A stretch of DNA of 64,000 nucleotides from Chryseobacterium sp. Bi04 (GTDB taxonomy: Bacteria; Bacteroidota; Bacteroidia; Flavobacteriales; Weeksellaceae), in assembly GCF_918698085.1 (NCBI RefSeq), contig NZ_CAKKLP010000004.1, positions 298,566 to 362,565 on the forward strand, written 5' to 3'. The notes under the pieces are model-generated. The model worked only from the letters and a program-made list of their open reading frames with translations, searched no databases and was not told where the DNA came from. Position 1 is the first letter of the stretch; each line of letters starts with the position of its first letter. The position numbers were made by a program, and so were the translations under genes. Of this stretch, positions 52,073 to 62,030 are shown piece after piece.

Positions 52073-52957
52073 CTATCCGTTATACATTTGTGCCAGCTCC
52101 TGCTGAAGTTCCGTAGGGGTTTCCTTAAGTTTTGCTTTTACAAATTTGTTGAGAGCCGAGGGAGAATTAAAACCGAGATCAAAAGCAATTTCTTTATGTG
52201 AAAGATCAGAAAACATCAACTGACGTTTGATTTCTATTAAAATCCGGTTGTGGATGGCCTGAATAGCAGTTTCACTGCAGTGTTTTTTGGTAATAGAGTT
52301 TAACTTTTTCGTACTAACAGCTAATTCTTCAGCATAATACTGGACCGTCCTGTGTTGTTTGTAATGCTCATTCAGGAGCTTTTTAAACCGGACATATATG
52401 GGCTTGTCTGCAGTATCTTTATGAAGAATAGGATGGAGCCCATGCACCGATTCAATGAGTCCCAACAGGAAAACTTTAATATGAAATCTTGCCTGCTCTT
52501 TTTTGATAAGACTGGGATGTTGATAAATTTTCTGAATGATTGAAATGGTATGTAGACTTTGTTTAAGATCTTCGGGTGAAAGAATGGTACAGTTCAATTG
52601 GGTAGAAAGATTGACATTATAGGTGCTTAATTCATTTTTAAGAATGTCAGAACAGAATAATATTTCTTCAAATAAAATTATTTTTCCTTTAAGACTGTCG
52701 CTTACGGCAGAAACGAAGCTAACCTGTTCAGGAAATATGACAGAAATTTTTCCGGCTTTAAGCAGGTGTATTTTTTCTTCAATATGAATCTTAAGGCTTC
52801 CACTTTCCATCACAATAATACAGAAATGGTCTTTCTTATGTGGTTGGGTATATTCTTTCAGATTTCCCACGGTCAAATCAAAAACCCGGAAAGACAGATT
52901 TTTATCCTCTGCTTTTTGATTCTTCTTTTTTATCTCCAATTTTTTCAGGACACCCAT
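52073..52957 (-). CDS. AraC-family transcriptional regulator
   Basis: A 294-residue AraC regulator: N-terminal cupin-like ligand-binding part (VMESGSLKIHIEEKIHLLKAGK, core ESGSLKIHIEEKIHLLKAG) and a C-terminal double HTH with YYAEELAVSTKKLNSITKKH and the second helix in SHKEIAFDLGFNSPSALNKFVKAK (core HKEIAFDLGFNSPSAL) ending in TPTELQ. The ATG used follows an in-frame TTG that would start the frame at 52987. Located just upstream of the iron alcohol dehydrogenase in the same orientation, so it probably regulates that gene. Confidence 0.85.
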   Translation of the reverse strand: MGVLKKLEIKKKNQKAEDKNLSFRVFDLTVGNLKEYTQPHKKDHFCIIVMESGSLKIHIEEKIHLLKAGKISVIFPEQVSFVSAVSDSLKGKIILFEEILFCSDILKNELSTYNVNLSTQLNCTILSPEDLKQSLHTISIIQKIYQHPSLIKKEQARFHIKVFLLGLIESVHGLHPILHKDTADKPIYVRFKKLLNEHYKQHRTVQYYAEELAVSTKKLNSITKKHCSETAIQAIHNRILIEIKRQLMFSDLSHKEIAFDLGFNSPSALNKFVKAKLKETPTELQQELAQMYNG

Positions 52958-53211
52958 TGCTGCTTCTATTTTAAAACGTGGCAGCAAAGTTATAGCAAAA
53001 CATTCCCAATTTCCAAGGGTTGGATGGGAAGATGTATGAATTACAGAAGCATTTTCTACTATTCGTTTTTTTCTTTATTAGCTAAAAAATACGACAGGTT
53101 CTGTCGCTTTGAAACTATATCTTGCACATATAAAACAGTAAAGTATTGTATTGTAATAAATTTCACAATCAATATGATAAAATAAATCTTTTCACAGTGA
53201 GGTAAAAGTAA

Positions 53212-53219
53212 TACTTTTG
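53212..53219 (+). promoter_or_regulatory. -7 element upstream of the T9SS cargo gene
   Basis: TACTTTTG matches TAnnTTTG, 34 bases before the start codon at 53254. No clear -33 TTTG is seen at optimal spacing. Confidence 0.45.
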
Positions 53220-53253
53220 CAATCGAATTAAAATAATAATAATTACACAATCC

Positions 53254-54429
53254 ATGAAAAAACTCTACATGAGTGCATTGACTTTATGCACCATCTTGGG
53301 CCTTTCTGCCCAGGAAGTGATCTGGCAGAAAGACATCAAATCTTCCACTCAGGATTTTCTCAATCAGGTAATCACCACTATTGATCAGCAATATCTTATC
53401 ACCGGAAGCTCTATTCAGGCTAAAAGCCAGTCGCCAGCTACTGGTAGCCAAAAGCAAAACAACGGCTACGATTTTCACCTGATCAAACTCAACCAGCAGG
53501 GCGAACAGGTTTGGGAGAAATATATTGCGGGACAAAACCACGATTATTTATCCGCAACAGTAACTACACAAGACGGAGGGTTTCTCGTATCAGGAACTTC
53601 TTATTCAGGAAAAGGCCTGGATAAAAAAGACGATTCCAAAGGCGGATCGGATATCTGGCTGATCAGGCTGAATGAATTTGGTGATGAACTTTGGCAGAAA
53701 ACCTTGGGGACATCTTCAGATGAAGAAGCCAAAGCTGTCATTCAAACCACAGATCTAGGATTTTTTGTAGCCGGAAATATTCAAAATTCATCCAAAGGCT
53801 ATGGTTCAAAAGATGTCTGGATTACGAGATTGGATAAAGACGGAAAAGAACTGTCTCAGCTTATTCTGGGAGGAAGAGGCTTGGATGAAGTAGAGAAAAT
53901 GATCCCAACAAAAGACGGTGGAGCATTACTGGGAATCTACTCAAGGAGTTCCGAGGTTGGGAATTCTGAGATTAAACCTTCAACTGAAAAACCGGCTAAC
54001 TCAATAGCCATTAGCCAGCTGCCAAAAGCCAGCAGCAACTTCGGTGAAGGCGACTACTGGATCGTCAAACTAGATAAAAACGGAAAACTAGAATGGGAAA
54101 AGAACTTCGGCGGAAAAGGGGATGACCATATCAGAACCCTGGCTTTAACTTCAAACGGTTTTATTATCGGAGGAGAATCCAGATCCGAAAGATCCGGAAA
54201 TAAATCAGTAGGTATCGAAGAAGGTACAGACCTTTGGCTTATTTCTTTGAACGAAAGAGGCGAAGAGATCTGGCAGAAATCCTACAATTTCAAGAACAGA
54301 GATATTTTAATGGGAATGAATGTGATTCAGAGCCAAGAATCAAGAATTAAGAACCAAGAACCAGGATACTACCAAAGGAATATTGTTGGGTGGTTATACG
54401 CAGGCGGAAGGAAGAATAGAGAAAGATGA
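53254..54429 (+). CDS. T9SS cargo protein, N-terminal fragment (frameshifted)
   Basis: Codons 1-391 of a secreted repeat protein. Signal peptide ends near LGLSAQE. The body has repeated propeller-like units of about 50 residues, each ending in a W-containing strand (VWEKYIAGQNHDYLSA, DGGFLVSGTSYSGKG, IWLIRLNEFGDELWQKTLG; cores GGFLVSGTSYSG, WLIRLNEFGDELWQKTLG). Two heptamer-repeat segments (53419-53460 and 53995-54041) sit in frame; a third (54335-54365) precedes the break. Past it this frame ends GWLYAGGRKNRER, while the native sequence continues one frame on. Confidence 0.8.
   Translation: MKKLYMSALTLCTILGLSAQEVIWQKDIKSSTQDFLNQVITTIDQQYLITGSSIQAKSQSPATGSQKQNNGYDFHLIKLNQQGEQVWEKYIAGQNHDYLSATVTTQDGGFLVSGTSYSGKGLDKKDDSKGGSDIWLIRLNEFGDELWQKTLGTSSDEEAKAVIQTTDLGFFVAGNIQNSSKGYGSKDVWITRLDKDGKELSQLILGGRGLDEVEKMIPTKDGGALLGIYSRSSEVGNSEIKPSTEKPANSIAISQLPKASSNFGEGDYWIVKLDKNGKLEWEKNFGGKGDDHIRTLALTSNGFIIGGESRSERSGNKSVGIEEGTDLWLISLNERGEEIWQKSYNFKNRDILMGMNVIQSQESRIKNQEPGYYQRNIVGWLYAGGRKNRER
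53419..53460. repeat. Degenerate heptamer array 1 in the T9SS cargo gene
   Basis: Six consecutive seven-base units: GCTAAAA, GCCAGTC, GCCAGCT, ACTGGTA, GCCAAAA, GCAAAAC. The total of 42 bases is a multiple of three, so the frame is kept; it encodes the hydrophilic insert AKSQSPATGSQKQN. Confidence 0.75.
53995..54041. repeat. Degenerate heptamer array 2 in the T9SS cargo gene
   Basis: GCTAACT, a 5-base spacer CAATA, then GCCATTA, GCCAGCT, GCCAAAA, GCCAGCA, GCAACTT at 54007-54041. Shares the GCCANNN unit with array 1. Encodes a low-complexity insert in the protein. Confidence 0.72.
54335..54365. repeat. Degenerate AAGAAYY heptamer array at the frameshift site
   Basis: Four successive heptamers AAGAATC, AAGAATT, AAGAACC, AAGAACC, preceded by the related CAGAGCC (54328-54334) and followed by AGG. 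Seven-base units change the frame by one, and this array lies just before the broken reading frame. Confidence 0.85.
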
Positions 54430-54886
54430 TGAAACCTTTTGGATGCTCTATCTTGATGGCAACGGAAATGAGCAGTGGCGAAAACATGTAAATGGAGACT
54501 CCAGAAAAAGAGAGGAGAGACTTTCGGATCTGAAATTAAATAGGGACGGCTCTATTATTCTGGCAGGAACCAGTGCTGAAGAATTAGGAAAAGAAAACTG
54601 GAAGATTGTAAAGCTGGGAGACAAACAGGTTGATCAGTTAATAGAAAAACATGATATCAAGATCTATCCGAATCCTGTATCAGATTATGCTTATGTAGAA
54701 ATCGGTTTTAATTTCAAAGAAGCTGATATTGTGCTGTATGATATGAGTGGAAGACAGCTTCAGAATATAAAAACTAAAAACAATGTTACCAAATTGAGTA
54801 CACAGGCTCTTGTACAAGGTGCTTATCTGGTGACCATAAAAACGGATACAAATAAAACGGCGAATGCTAAACTGATTAAAAAATAA
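54383..54886 (+). CDS. T9SS cargo protein, C-terminal fragment
   Basis: The 3' part of the same gene in the next reading frame, open from 54326 to 54886, beginning with LLGGYTQAEGRIEKDDETFW. It holds the last propeller-like unit and a typical type IX secretion C-terminal domain: KIYPNPVSDYAYVEI, the DIVLYDMSGRQLQ strand and the GAYLVTIKTD end. It has no start of its own (the TTG at 54383 is internal). Losing one heptamer from the array at 54335-54362 would put it back in frame with the first fragment. Confidence 0.8.
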   Translation: MLGGYTQAEGRIEKDDETFWMLYLDGNGNEQWRKHVNGDSRKREERLSDLKLNRDGSIILAGTSAEELGKENWKIVKLGDKQVDQLIEKHDIKIYPNPVSDYAYVEIGFNFKEADIVLYDMSGRQLQNIKTKNNVTKLSTQALVQGAYLVTIKTDTNKTANAKLIKK

Positions 54887-54890
54887 TATA

Positions 54891-57773
54891 ATGAGAAGGA
54901 ACTCTATTTTAATGAAAGGGATAATCATAAATTTTATGATGTCCATTATCGTAAATGCTCAACAGGGAGATATTAATTTTGGAGATCTGCCACGACCAGT
55001 TCCCTCAGTATCTTCATTACCTACTTATACTGAATCACCCATATCGTTGGCAACAGGAATACCGGATATTAATTATCCTTTACTAAGGCTGCTAACTAAT
55101 GACAAGAGTATTTCTGCGAATTTATTGCTGCAGTATCATCCGGCTAATATGAATGAAACACAGGCAGGTAGTGAGGTTGGTATGGGATGGACGATGTTTT
55201 CCGGAGGAGTGATCTCAAGAGAAGTCGTTGATGAATTGGATGAAAGATATGATGATGCCAGTTGGCAGTACTATCAAAAGAATAAATTTAATGACGTTTA
55301 TTATTACAATCTTCCGGGAATATCAGGTAAATTCAAAATAGAAAGAAATACAGATAATAACACTTTTAAAGTACTTAACCTAACTCCTAATAATGTTAAG
55401 ATTGAGTATACCAGGACTAGCAATAATGCTACTTTAATTATCAATTCCTTTACTATAACTGATGGTAATGGTTTTAAGTATTTATTCAATGACTACGGTC
55501 AGAGTAGAAGTTATAGAAATGCCATTACGAGTGGGACCTTGTATAAATCAGCTTTTTATCTTACTCAGGTTAAAAATGCTGCCGGTGTGGCGCTACTTGG
55601 TTTTGAATATCAAAAAGAGAATAAAATGGTACCGGGAAGTACTAATATTTTATATCAGATATGTAAGGTAAAGAATATTACATCTCCGGGATTAGGGTCT
55701 ATTGTTTTTGATTATAATTATGATCAGACGTTGGAAAATACAATGAATGACCCGTATAGTATTACAAAAGTTTCTCTTAAAAATAGTATTGGAAATGTAA
55801 TAGGACAATATGGTTTTGAATACATAATGATGGGATACAGTATTTTTGGATCTATCGAAGAAACAAGTAAGAGGACCCTCACGCGTATTCATAAAATAAA
55901 TTTAGAAAATCTGACAGGGCCACCACTGGAAACCACTAAGTTGCTTTATAGTCAGCTGCCCTATTTCTCACCTGAAAACAGTTATGGCCCTGGAGATCCA
56001 TGTAATGCTACTGAGGCAACAAATTTAGCTCGATATGCCGTAAAAACCCTTAATAAGATGGTTATGCCGACAGGAGGAATGATAGAGTATAATTACGATG
56101 CAAATGAATATTATACCAATAAAAGTCTTCCTGGTTATGCAACACCCAGCTATTTTAACGATCCCAGTGTGCAATACATGAGTACATTTAAAGGAATAGC
56201 TGTTGACACCAAACAAACCAATACTTATACTTTTCAGGTGACAGGAGATCCGGGAGTATTAAAAAGGATCTATATAACTTTTGAAGCGACGAAATATAAA
56301 CCTGTTTTTGCTGATGATTCTTTTGTGGATTATAGTATTGGAGGATCTGGATCTGCCTATACCTGCTATAACTATAATGATCCTGAATTAGAAGGAAATG
56401 CAAGGTCATTAAAAAACTTCGACCTTTACCCGGGTACTTATACTATTACAATGTCAGGTACCGGAGGCCATGGAGAGATGACGATTCAGGAAATAAAAAA
56501 TATTCCGGCTCCTTTTAGAAATGCCAGTAACAATAATCCACAGTTGGGAATCCGTATAAAGAATGTGAAATATTACAATTCTGAATTCAATCCTACCTTA
56601 CAGAAATCAACTGATTATAGTTACAATGTATTCAGCGATCCGAACAGTGTAAGTGGAAGCATTTTTTATCCCGAAAGAGAAAGTTCTTCAACTGTAAGTA
56701 CTCCTATTGTATTATATAAAAATGTAAAAGTGACTAACAGTGGAAACAATGGATATATCAACTACTATTTCAAAACGCCCAATGATTACCCTAAATTTCC
56801 ATATACCCATAATGGAAGCACAGTAAATTTCTGGCCGTACTATAATATAACCAAATCGGGTGTACAGGAAAAGAACGAAGCATACAACGCCCAGAATAAA
56901 CTGGTTTCTGCCTCTCATTATGATTTTAGTTTTGAAACGTTAAATGATTTTCCGGATATCGCTGTGGATGGAGGTTTTACTAAAAAGGCTTACCTGAAAA
57001 GTTCAAAAATCACAACTAAGAATTATCAGGATAATAACCAATATGTAGAAAACAAAGTAGAAACTGAGTTTAATACCACGAACTTTAGAGTAGCCTCTGT
57101 AAAGGAAACTTCGTCGGATGGTAGTATTTCAGAAAAATACATAAGCTATCCTATAGGATTAGCAGGGTATCAAAATCTTGAGAATGCTAATATGACCGGA
57201 GTTCCTGTAATTACTGAAATAAAAAATAATGGTAAGGTCATTTCAAGAACAGAAGTGAAATACAATGGCTCCATTGGAGTATATCCATCTTCCGTGATCG
57301 CTGTCAATCCTAATGACAATAGTATAAAAACAGTGGTTAGGTATGACGAATATGATTCCAAAGGAAATATAAAACAAATGACATCGAATCCTGATGTTGC
57401 AGGAGGAAATCCGTCGGTTATCATTTGGGGGTACAATCAAAGCTTTCCTATTGCCAAAATAGAAGGGGCAAAACTTTCAGATATCGGAACCCTGGCCGAC
57501 GATATTGTTTTAAAGTCCAATGCAGATGTAGATGCTTCTTCTGAAGTCACTCTCATGAATGCATTAGACAGTTTCAGAAGTAATCCTGGTGTAAAGAATT
57601 TCATCATTACTACCTATACCTATGATCCTTTAATTGGAGTCACTTCAGTGACAACTCCGGGAGGCATGAGGGAGATTTATAAATATGATAAAAACGGGAA
57701 ATTAACTTCAGTAGTGGATGTTAACGGAAATATTATTAAAGATTACAAGTACAATACAAAGCCGCAGCTATAA
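54891..57773 (+). CDS. Secreted YD-type companion of the RHS protein
   Basis: A 960-residue exported protein whose signal peptide (IIINFMMSIIVNAQQ) precedes GDINFGDLPRPVPSVSSLPTYT. Large beta-rich segments follow, with C-terminal YD/RHS-like repeats (TTYTYDPLIGVTSVTTPGG, GKLTSVVDVNGNIIKDYKYN; cores YTYDPLIGVTSV and KLTSVVDVNGNIIKDYKY). Proteins of this form lie directly upstream of DUF6443 RHS genes in Flavobacteriia and may complete the RHS cage; that role is inference. It begins 4 bp after the cargo gene stop and ends 22 bp before the RHS start. Confidence 0.75.
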   Translation: MRRNSILMKGIIINFMMSIIVNAQQGDINFGDLPRPVPSVSSLPTYTESPISLATGIPDINYPLLRLLTNDKSISANLLLQYHPANMNETQAGSEVGMGWTMFSGGVISREVVDELDERYDDASWQYYQKNKFNDVYYYNLPGISGKFKIERNTDNNTFKVLNLTPNNVKIEYTRTSNNATLIINSFTITDGNGFKYLFNDYGQSRSYRNAITSGTLYKSAFYLTQVKNAAGVALLGFEYQKENKMVPGSTNILYQICKVKNITSPGLGSIVFDYNYDQTLENTMNDPYSITKVSLKNSIGNVIGQYGFEYIMMGYSIFGSIEETSKRTLTRIHKINLENLTGPPLETTKLLYSQLPYFSPENSYGPGDPCNATEATNLARYAVKTLNKMVMPTGGMIEYNYDANEYYTNKSLPGYATPSYFNDPSVQYMSTFKGIAVDTKQTNTYTFQVTGDPGVLKRIYITFEATKYKPVFADDSFVDYSIGGSGSAYTCYNYNDPELEGNARSLKNFDLYPGTYTITMSGTGGHGEMTIQEIKNIPAPFRNASNNNPQLGIRIKNVKYYNSEFNPTLQKSTDYSYNVFSDPNSVSGSIFYPERESSSTVSTPIVLYKNVKVTNSGNNGYINYYFKTPNDYPKFPYTHNGSTVNFWPYYNITKSGVQEKNEAYNAQNKLVSASHYDFSFETLNDFPDIAVDGGFTKKAYLKSSKITTKNYQDNNQYVENKVETEFNTTNFRVASVKETSSDGSISEKYISYPIGLAGYQNLENANMTGVPVITEIKNNGKVISRTEVKYNGSIGVYPSSVIAVNPNDNSIKTVVRYDEYDSKGNIKQMTSNPDVAGGNPSVIIWGYNQSFPIAKIEGAKLSDIGTLADDIVLKSNADVDASSEVTLMNALDSFRSNPGVKNFIITTYTYDPLIGVTSVTTPGGMREIYKYDKNGKLTSVVDVNGNIIKDYKYNTKPQL

Positions 57774-57795
57774 TAATTTATACAATTAATCAGCT

Positions 57796-60700
57796 ATGAA
57801 AAAAATAATATCAATCATATCTTTTCTTGTTGTGGCTTTGTTTCATGCGCAAAGTTTAACAACTACAGAAAATTATATATACAGCAGGACCTATTTAGAG
57901 CCTGTTACTTCAGAACAGCCTGGTGCTGCACAGATTCAGGGAGTCCAGTATTTTGACGGATTGGGAAGAACTACCCAAAGTATTGCCATTAAAGCATCTC
58001 CCAATGGCAAAGATGTAGCCGTTCCGGTTATGTATGATCAGTCAGGCAGGAAGACCAAAGATTTTATGCCTCAGCCTGTAGACAGCCAAAATGGAGCGTA
58101 TATTCCGGGCATAGGAGAAAGTTCAATAAATGCCTATTATGGGGTTCCCAATGCCTATTCAGAAATTCAGTATGAGCAATCTCCCTTATCCAGAGCGGTA
58201 AAAGCAGCCGCTCCCGGAGCTGAGTGGCAGATGAACGGTATTCATACTCAGAAGTTAGAGTATCTATCCAATAATACGGGTGAAGTTAAAAGATATAAAG
58301 CGGTAACCAGCTGGAATGCATCGGCTCAAATCAATGATGTCTCTATTATTACAGCTCCGAATGACGCGTATACCACCAATGGGTATTATAATGCCAATAC
58401 ATTATATAAAACGGTTACTAAGGATGAGAATGATAACGAGACCCAGGTATTTATTAATTCAGGAAAGCAAATCCTGTTATCGCGAAAGATTAATAAAAAA
58501 GCCAATGGAACTACAGAAAATGTAGATACCTATTATGTATATGATGAATTTGGCAATCTTTCGCTGGTGATTCCCCCGAAAGCCTCAGTTTCAGCATTAA
58601 CTCCAGCTTTACAGGACCAGTTCTGCTACCAGTATAAATATGACAAATACCACAGGGTTATAGAAAAGAAACTTCCTGGAAGGGGCTGGGAATACCTGGT
58701 ATATGATCAGCAGGGCCGTCTTGTGCTTTCTCAGGATGCTAACCTGAGAACGGCAGGCAATAATTTCACAAAAAGAGGCTGGCTGTTTACGAAGTACGAC
58801 AAATTCGGAAGAACAGTCTATACCGGATTCTTTGCCAGTACAGTAGAAAGACCGGCAATGCAGGCTGCATTGAATAATATGTCTTCCAATGCCAATAATA
58901 ATGAAACTCAAAGTACCACTCCATTTACCCTTAACGGGATGGATATTTACTATACAAAAACAGCTTTCCCAACAGAAAGTATGACGATTCTGAGTGTTGA
59001 TTATTATGATGAATATCCTGTAGGATCACCAGACCAACCGGCACTAATACAAAACCAGGCTACTTTAGCATCTGTTCCAACAACCATTGTTTCTAACGGT
59101 CTAAGCTCAGTGAGAAGCACAAAAACACTTTCTACCGCAAGCTATACCAAGAATGTTGAAAATGACAGCTGGTCGTCAGCATTTATCTGGTATGATACAC
59201 TGGGAAGAATAATTGGAACCTATGGTAAAAATCATTTAGGGGGATTTACGCAAACAGAAGCTGAACTGGATTTTTCCGGAACACCGCAAAAATCCATTGC
59301 CTATCATGCCCGTAAAGCAAATGAACCTGGGGTAACCATTAAAGAACGGTTCATCTATGATGCCCAGAAAAGGCTTAAACAGCATTATCATCAGGTCAAC
59401 ACTAAGCCGGAGGAACTGCTGACGGAAAATACCTATAATGAGCTTTCCCAACTGATCAACAAAAAAGTAGGAAACAATCTTCAGAGTATTGATTATACCT
59501 ATAATGTCCGGGGCTGGCTGACAGACATTAATAAAAACCAGATGGGACTAGCTGATCTTGGAGGGAAGTTATTTGCTTACAAAATCAAATACCATCAAAA
59601 AGAAGGGATTGATAATCCTGATGTGGTTCAGTTCCCAGGAAAGAACGTGACTCCGAGATACGACGGAAGCATTGCGGAGATCGACTGGAGAGCTGTAGAA
59701 ACAGTAGGGGTAAATCCATCCCTGACCCCAAAAAGATATGGGTATTCATATGACAGTATGAACAGGATTCAGGCAGGATATTACCAAAACCCGAATAATC
59801 CTTACAGCAAAGAGAATACGGAATCTTTAGACTATGACCTGAATGGGAATATCAACAGCCTGTACAGGACTTCGGTAATAGCATCCGGAAGCAATACCGC
59901 TAAGGTAATAGACAATCTGAGCTATACCTATTCGGGGAATCAGGCGATAAAGATTACCGATGATTCTCAAAACTTTGCAGGCTATGAAGGGGGTGGAGGT
60001 CCCATCACTTATGATGCGAATGGAAATATGCTCACCATGCTGGATAAAGGAATACAATATGTTAAATATAATTTCCTTGATCTTCCCGCTGAAATGCTCA
60101 TGACCAAAAACAGTAATGAGCTTGTTGCGGTAAAGACCTTATACAGGGCAGACGGAACAAAATTAAGAAAAGAGAGCAGTACCAGTATAACAGGCGTTGT
60201 AGGATCTACTACTACCAAAAAAACGACAGATTACCTGGATGGCTTTCAGTATCTGACCACTGAAAATGTAGATACAGGGGGAGGCACCGGCATAGAGATG
60301 TTTTCTTTATCCGGCAGGGCCATGGAGCCGGAAGCTTTTTCAATTGATGAAACAAGAAGGGTTGCTCCTAAAACTCCGGATCTTCAGTTTTTTGCCACCG
60401 CAGAAGGATTTTATGATTATGCAAAAGATCAGTATATTTACCAGTACATAGACCAGCTGGGAAATGTAAGGGTTTCTTACGGAAGAAACAGCACAGGAGC
60501 TCTTGAGATTACAGATTCCAATGATTACTACCCATTCGGGATGAATCATTTAAAAACGGGGATTTCCTATTTTGCACAGGGCAGCTATAAAAGCAACAAA
60601 TACAACGGCAAGGAACTGCAGGAAACCGGAATGTACAGCTACGGCTGGAGAGAATATATGCCGGATATTGCCAGATGGAATGGCATAGACCAGTTAGCAG

Positions 60701-62007
60701 AAAGTTATTATTCTCATTCTCCTTATGCTTACGTGATGAATAATCCGATCAATTTGTTTGATCCCAACGGAATGGTATCACAAGCATTTATAGATGAACT
60801 ATTAGACGCTCCTCCCGGAACTACGTGGACAAACACAGGAAGCGGCTTTACCAATAATTGGGGAGGACAGATGGATTATGACGGAAACCCAACCAATTAC
60901 AATGGATATAGCAATATGGCTAATGGAGTTGGTAAGAAGAATCCAAATGATGGACCTAGCTTCGAAGTTCCTGAAGTTATTATTAAAGCCAAGGGAGGTG
61001 TGTCAGGATGGAGCAATCATAAAAATATTGGCGAGAACAGTTTGTTAATGTATAGCAAATTTACAGGAGTTTTGGGAGAGTTTACATTTGATCAAAATAA
61101 CTCCTTGCTTTATGATGCCATAGAGAACACTAAAGTAGGACAGTCGGTATCAGCTGCTGAAAGGTTTCTGTTTTTGGAATTACCGGGTTCTTTTGTAGGG
61201 GGCGAACTCTTATCTGCTGGTTGGAGGGCTGCCGGACTAAGTAAAATTATCTGTGGTCCTCTTGGAAGACTTACCAATGGTTTGATAAAGATCTGTTTTA
61301 CAGAGGGCACACTGGTTGTAGCAGAAAACGGAAATATAAAGATTGAAGACATTAAAGAAGGTGACCTTGTCTGGAGTTACAATGAAGAAACAGGTAAAAA
61401 AGAATTAAAAAGAGTGATAGCCTTATCTCGTAATACTTCTTCTTCATTGGTGAGAATCTCTGTAAATGATACAGAAATTAGCTGTACACCAGAACATCCA
61501 TTTTATGTAAGAGGAAGCTGGATAGAAGCTAAAGACCTTACCAAAGGAATGCCTCTTACTACTTTAGACGGAAAAATTTCTCCTGTAGAATCTATTACAT
61601 TTTTGGATGAGAAAGTAAAAGTTTATAACTTTGAGGTTGAAGGCAATCATAATTATTATGTTTCTGAGAAAGGAATTTTAGTGCATAATAATTGCGAATG
61701 GTTAGAAGGCTCATTAAGCCAAGTTAAAAGATGGATTCCTACTGAACCTGGAATGCAAGGTTCAAAAGCAATTGATGACATTACTGCGAAATTGCTGAAA
61801 AATGATCCTTATGTTTTCAAAGAACCAATAAAAGTAGTAGAAGCTGAGGGAAAGACGTTTATATTGGATGGACATCATAGAATTCAAGCTGCTATAAAAG
61901 CTGGTTATGAAGGGTCAATACCATATCAGAGAATACCTGCAGGGCAAATATCTGAGCATTCTATTTTTAGAAATATTGGAGAACTTTTAGAAACATTTGG
62001 TCATTAA
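57796..62007 (+). CDS. RHS polymorphic toxin with Hint and ParB-like C-terminal domains
   Basis: A 1403-residue secreted toxin. Signal peptide, DUF6443 start (ENYIYSRTYLEP, DGLGRTTQSI), YD repeats, then the RHS-associated core (NDYYPFGMNHLKTG; YNGKELQETGMYSYGWREYMPD, core GKELQETGMYSYG; DPNGM at about 989-993). After a variable linker, a Hint autoprocessing domain starts at Cys1167 (CFTEGTLV) and ends VHNNC (His1297, Asn1298). The tip, about 1301-1403, carries DGHHRIQAAIKAG (residues 1358-1370), like ParB/sulfiredoxin-type nucleases. A probable immunity gene follows 23 bp later. Confidence 0.85.
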   Translation: MKKIISIISFLVVALFHAQSLTTTENYIYSRTYLEPVTSEQPGAAQIQGVQYFDGLGRTTQSIAIKASPNGKDVAVPVMYDQSGRKTKDFMPQPVDSQNGAYIPGIGESSINAYYGVPNAYSEIQYEQSPLSRAVKAAAPGAEWQMNGIHTQKLEYLSNNTGEVKRYKAVTSWNASAQINDVSIITAPNDAYTTNGYYNANTLYKTVTKDENDNETQVFINSGKQILLSRKINKKANGTTENVDTYYVYDEFGNLSLVIPPKASVSALTPALQDQFCYQYKYDKYHRVIEKKLPGRGWEYLVYDQQGRLVLSQDANLRTAGNNFTKRGWLFTKYDKFGRTVYTGFFASTVERPAMQAALNNMSSNANNNETQSTTPFTLNGMDIYYTKTAFPTESMTILSVDYYDEYPVGSPDQPALIQNQATLASVPTTIVSNGLSSVRSTKTLSTASYTKNVENDSWSSAFIWYDTLGRIIGTYGKNHLGGFTQTEAELDFSGTPQKSIAYHARKANEPGVTIKERFIYDAQKRLKQHYHQVNTKPEELLTENTYNELSQLINKKVGNNLQSIDYTYNVRGWLTDINKNQMGLADLGGKLFAYKIKYHQKEGIDNPDVVQFPGKNVTPRYDGSIAEIDWRAVETVGVNPSLTPKRYGYSYDSMNRIQAGYYQNPNNPYSKENTESLDYDLNGNINSLYRTSVIASGSNTAKVIDNLSYTYSGNQAIKITDDSQNFAGYEGGGGPITYDANGNMLTMLDKGIQYVKYNFLDLPAEMLMTKNSNELVAVKTLYRADGTKLRKESSTSITGVVGSTTTKKTTDYLDGFQYLTTENVDTGGGTGIEMFSLSGRAMEPEAFSIDETRRVAPKTPDLQFFATAEGFYDYAKDQYIYQYIDQLGNVRVSYGRNSTGALEITDSNDYYPFGMNHLKTGISYFAQGSYKSNKYNGKELQETGMYSYGWREYMPDIARWNGIDQLAESYYSHSPYAYVMNNPINLFDPNGMVSQAFIDELLDAPPGTTWTNTGSGFTNNWGGQMDYDGNPTNYNGYSNMANGVGKKNPNDGPSFEVPEVIIKAKGGVSGWSNHKNIGENSLLMYSKFTGVLGEFTFDQNNSLLYDAIENTKVGQSVSAAERFLFLELPGSFVGGELLSAGWRAAGLSKIICGPLGRLTNGLIKICFTEGTLVVAENGNIKIEDIKEGDLVWSYNEETGKKELKRVIALSRNTSSSLVRISVNDTEISCTPEHPFYVRGSWIEAKDLTKGMPLTTLDGKISPVESITFLDEKVKVYNFEVEGNHNYYVSEKGILVHNNCEWLEGSLSQVKRWIPTEPGMQGSKAIDDITAKLLKNDPYVFKEPIKVVEAEGKTFILDGHHRIQAAIKAGYEGSIPYQRIPAGQISEHSIFRNIGELLETFGH

Positions 62008-62030
62008 AAACTATAAAGAAATAAGAAAAA

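Noticed and set aside
58609..58911. Minus-strand ORFs inside the RHS gene
   Set aside because: Shadow frames of a long real gene.
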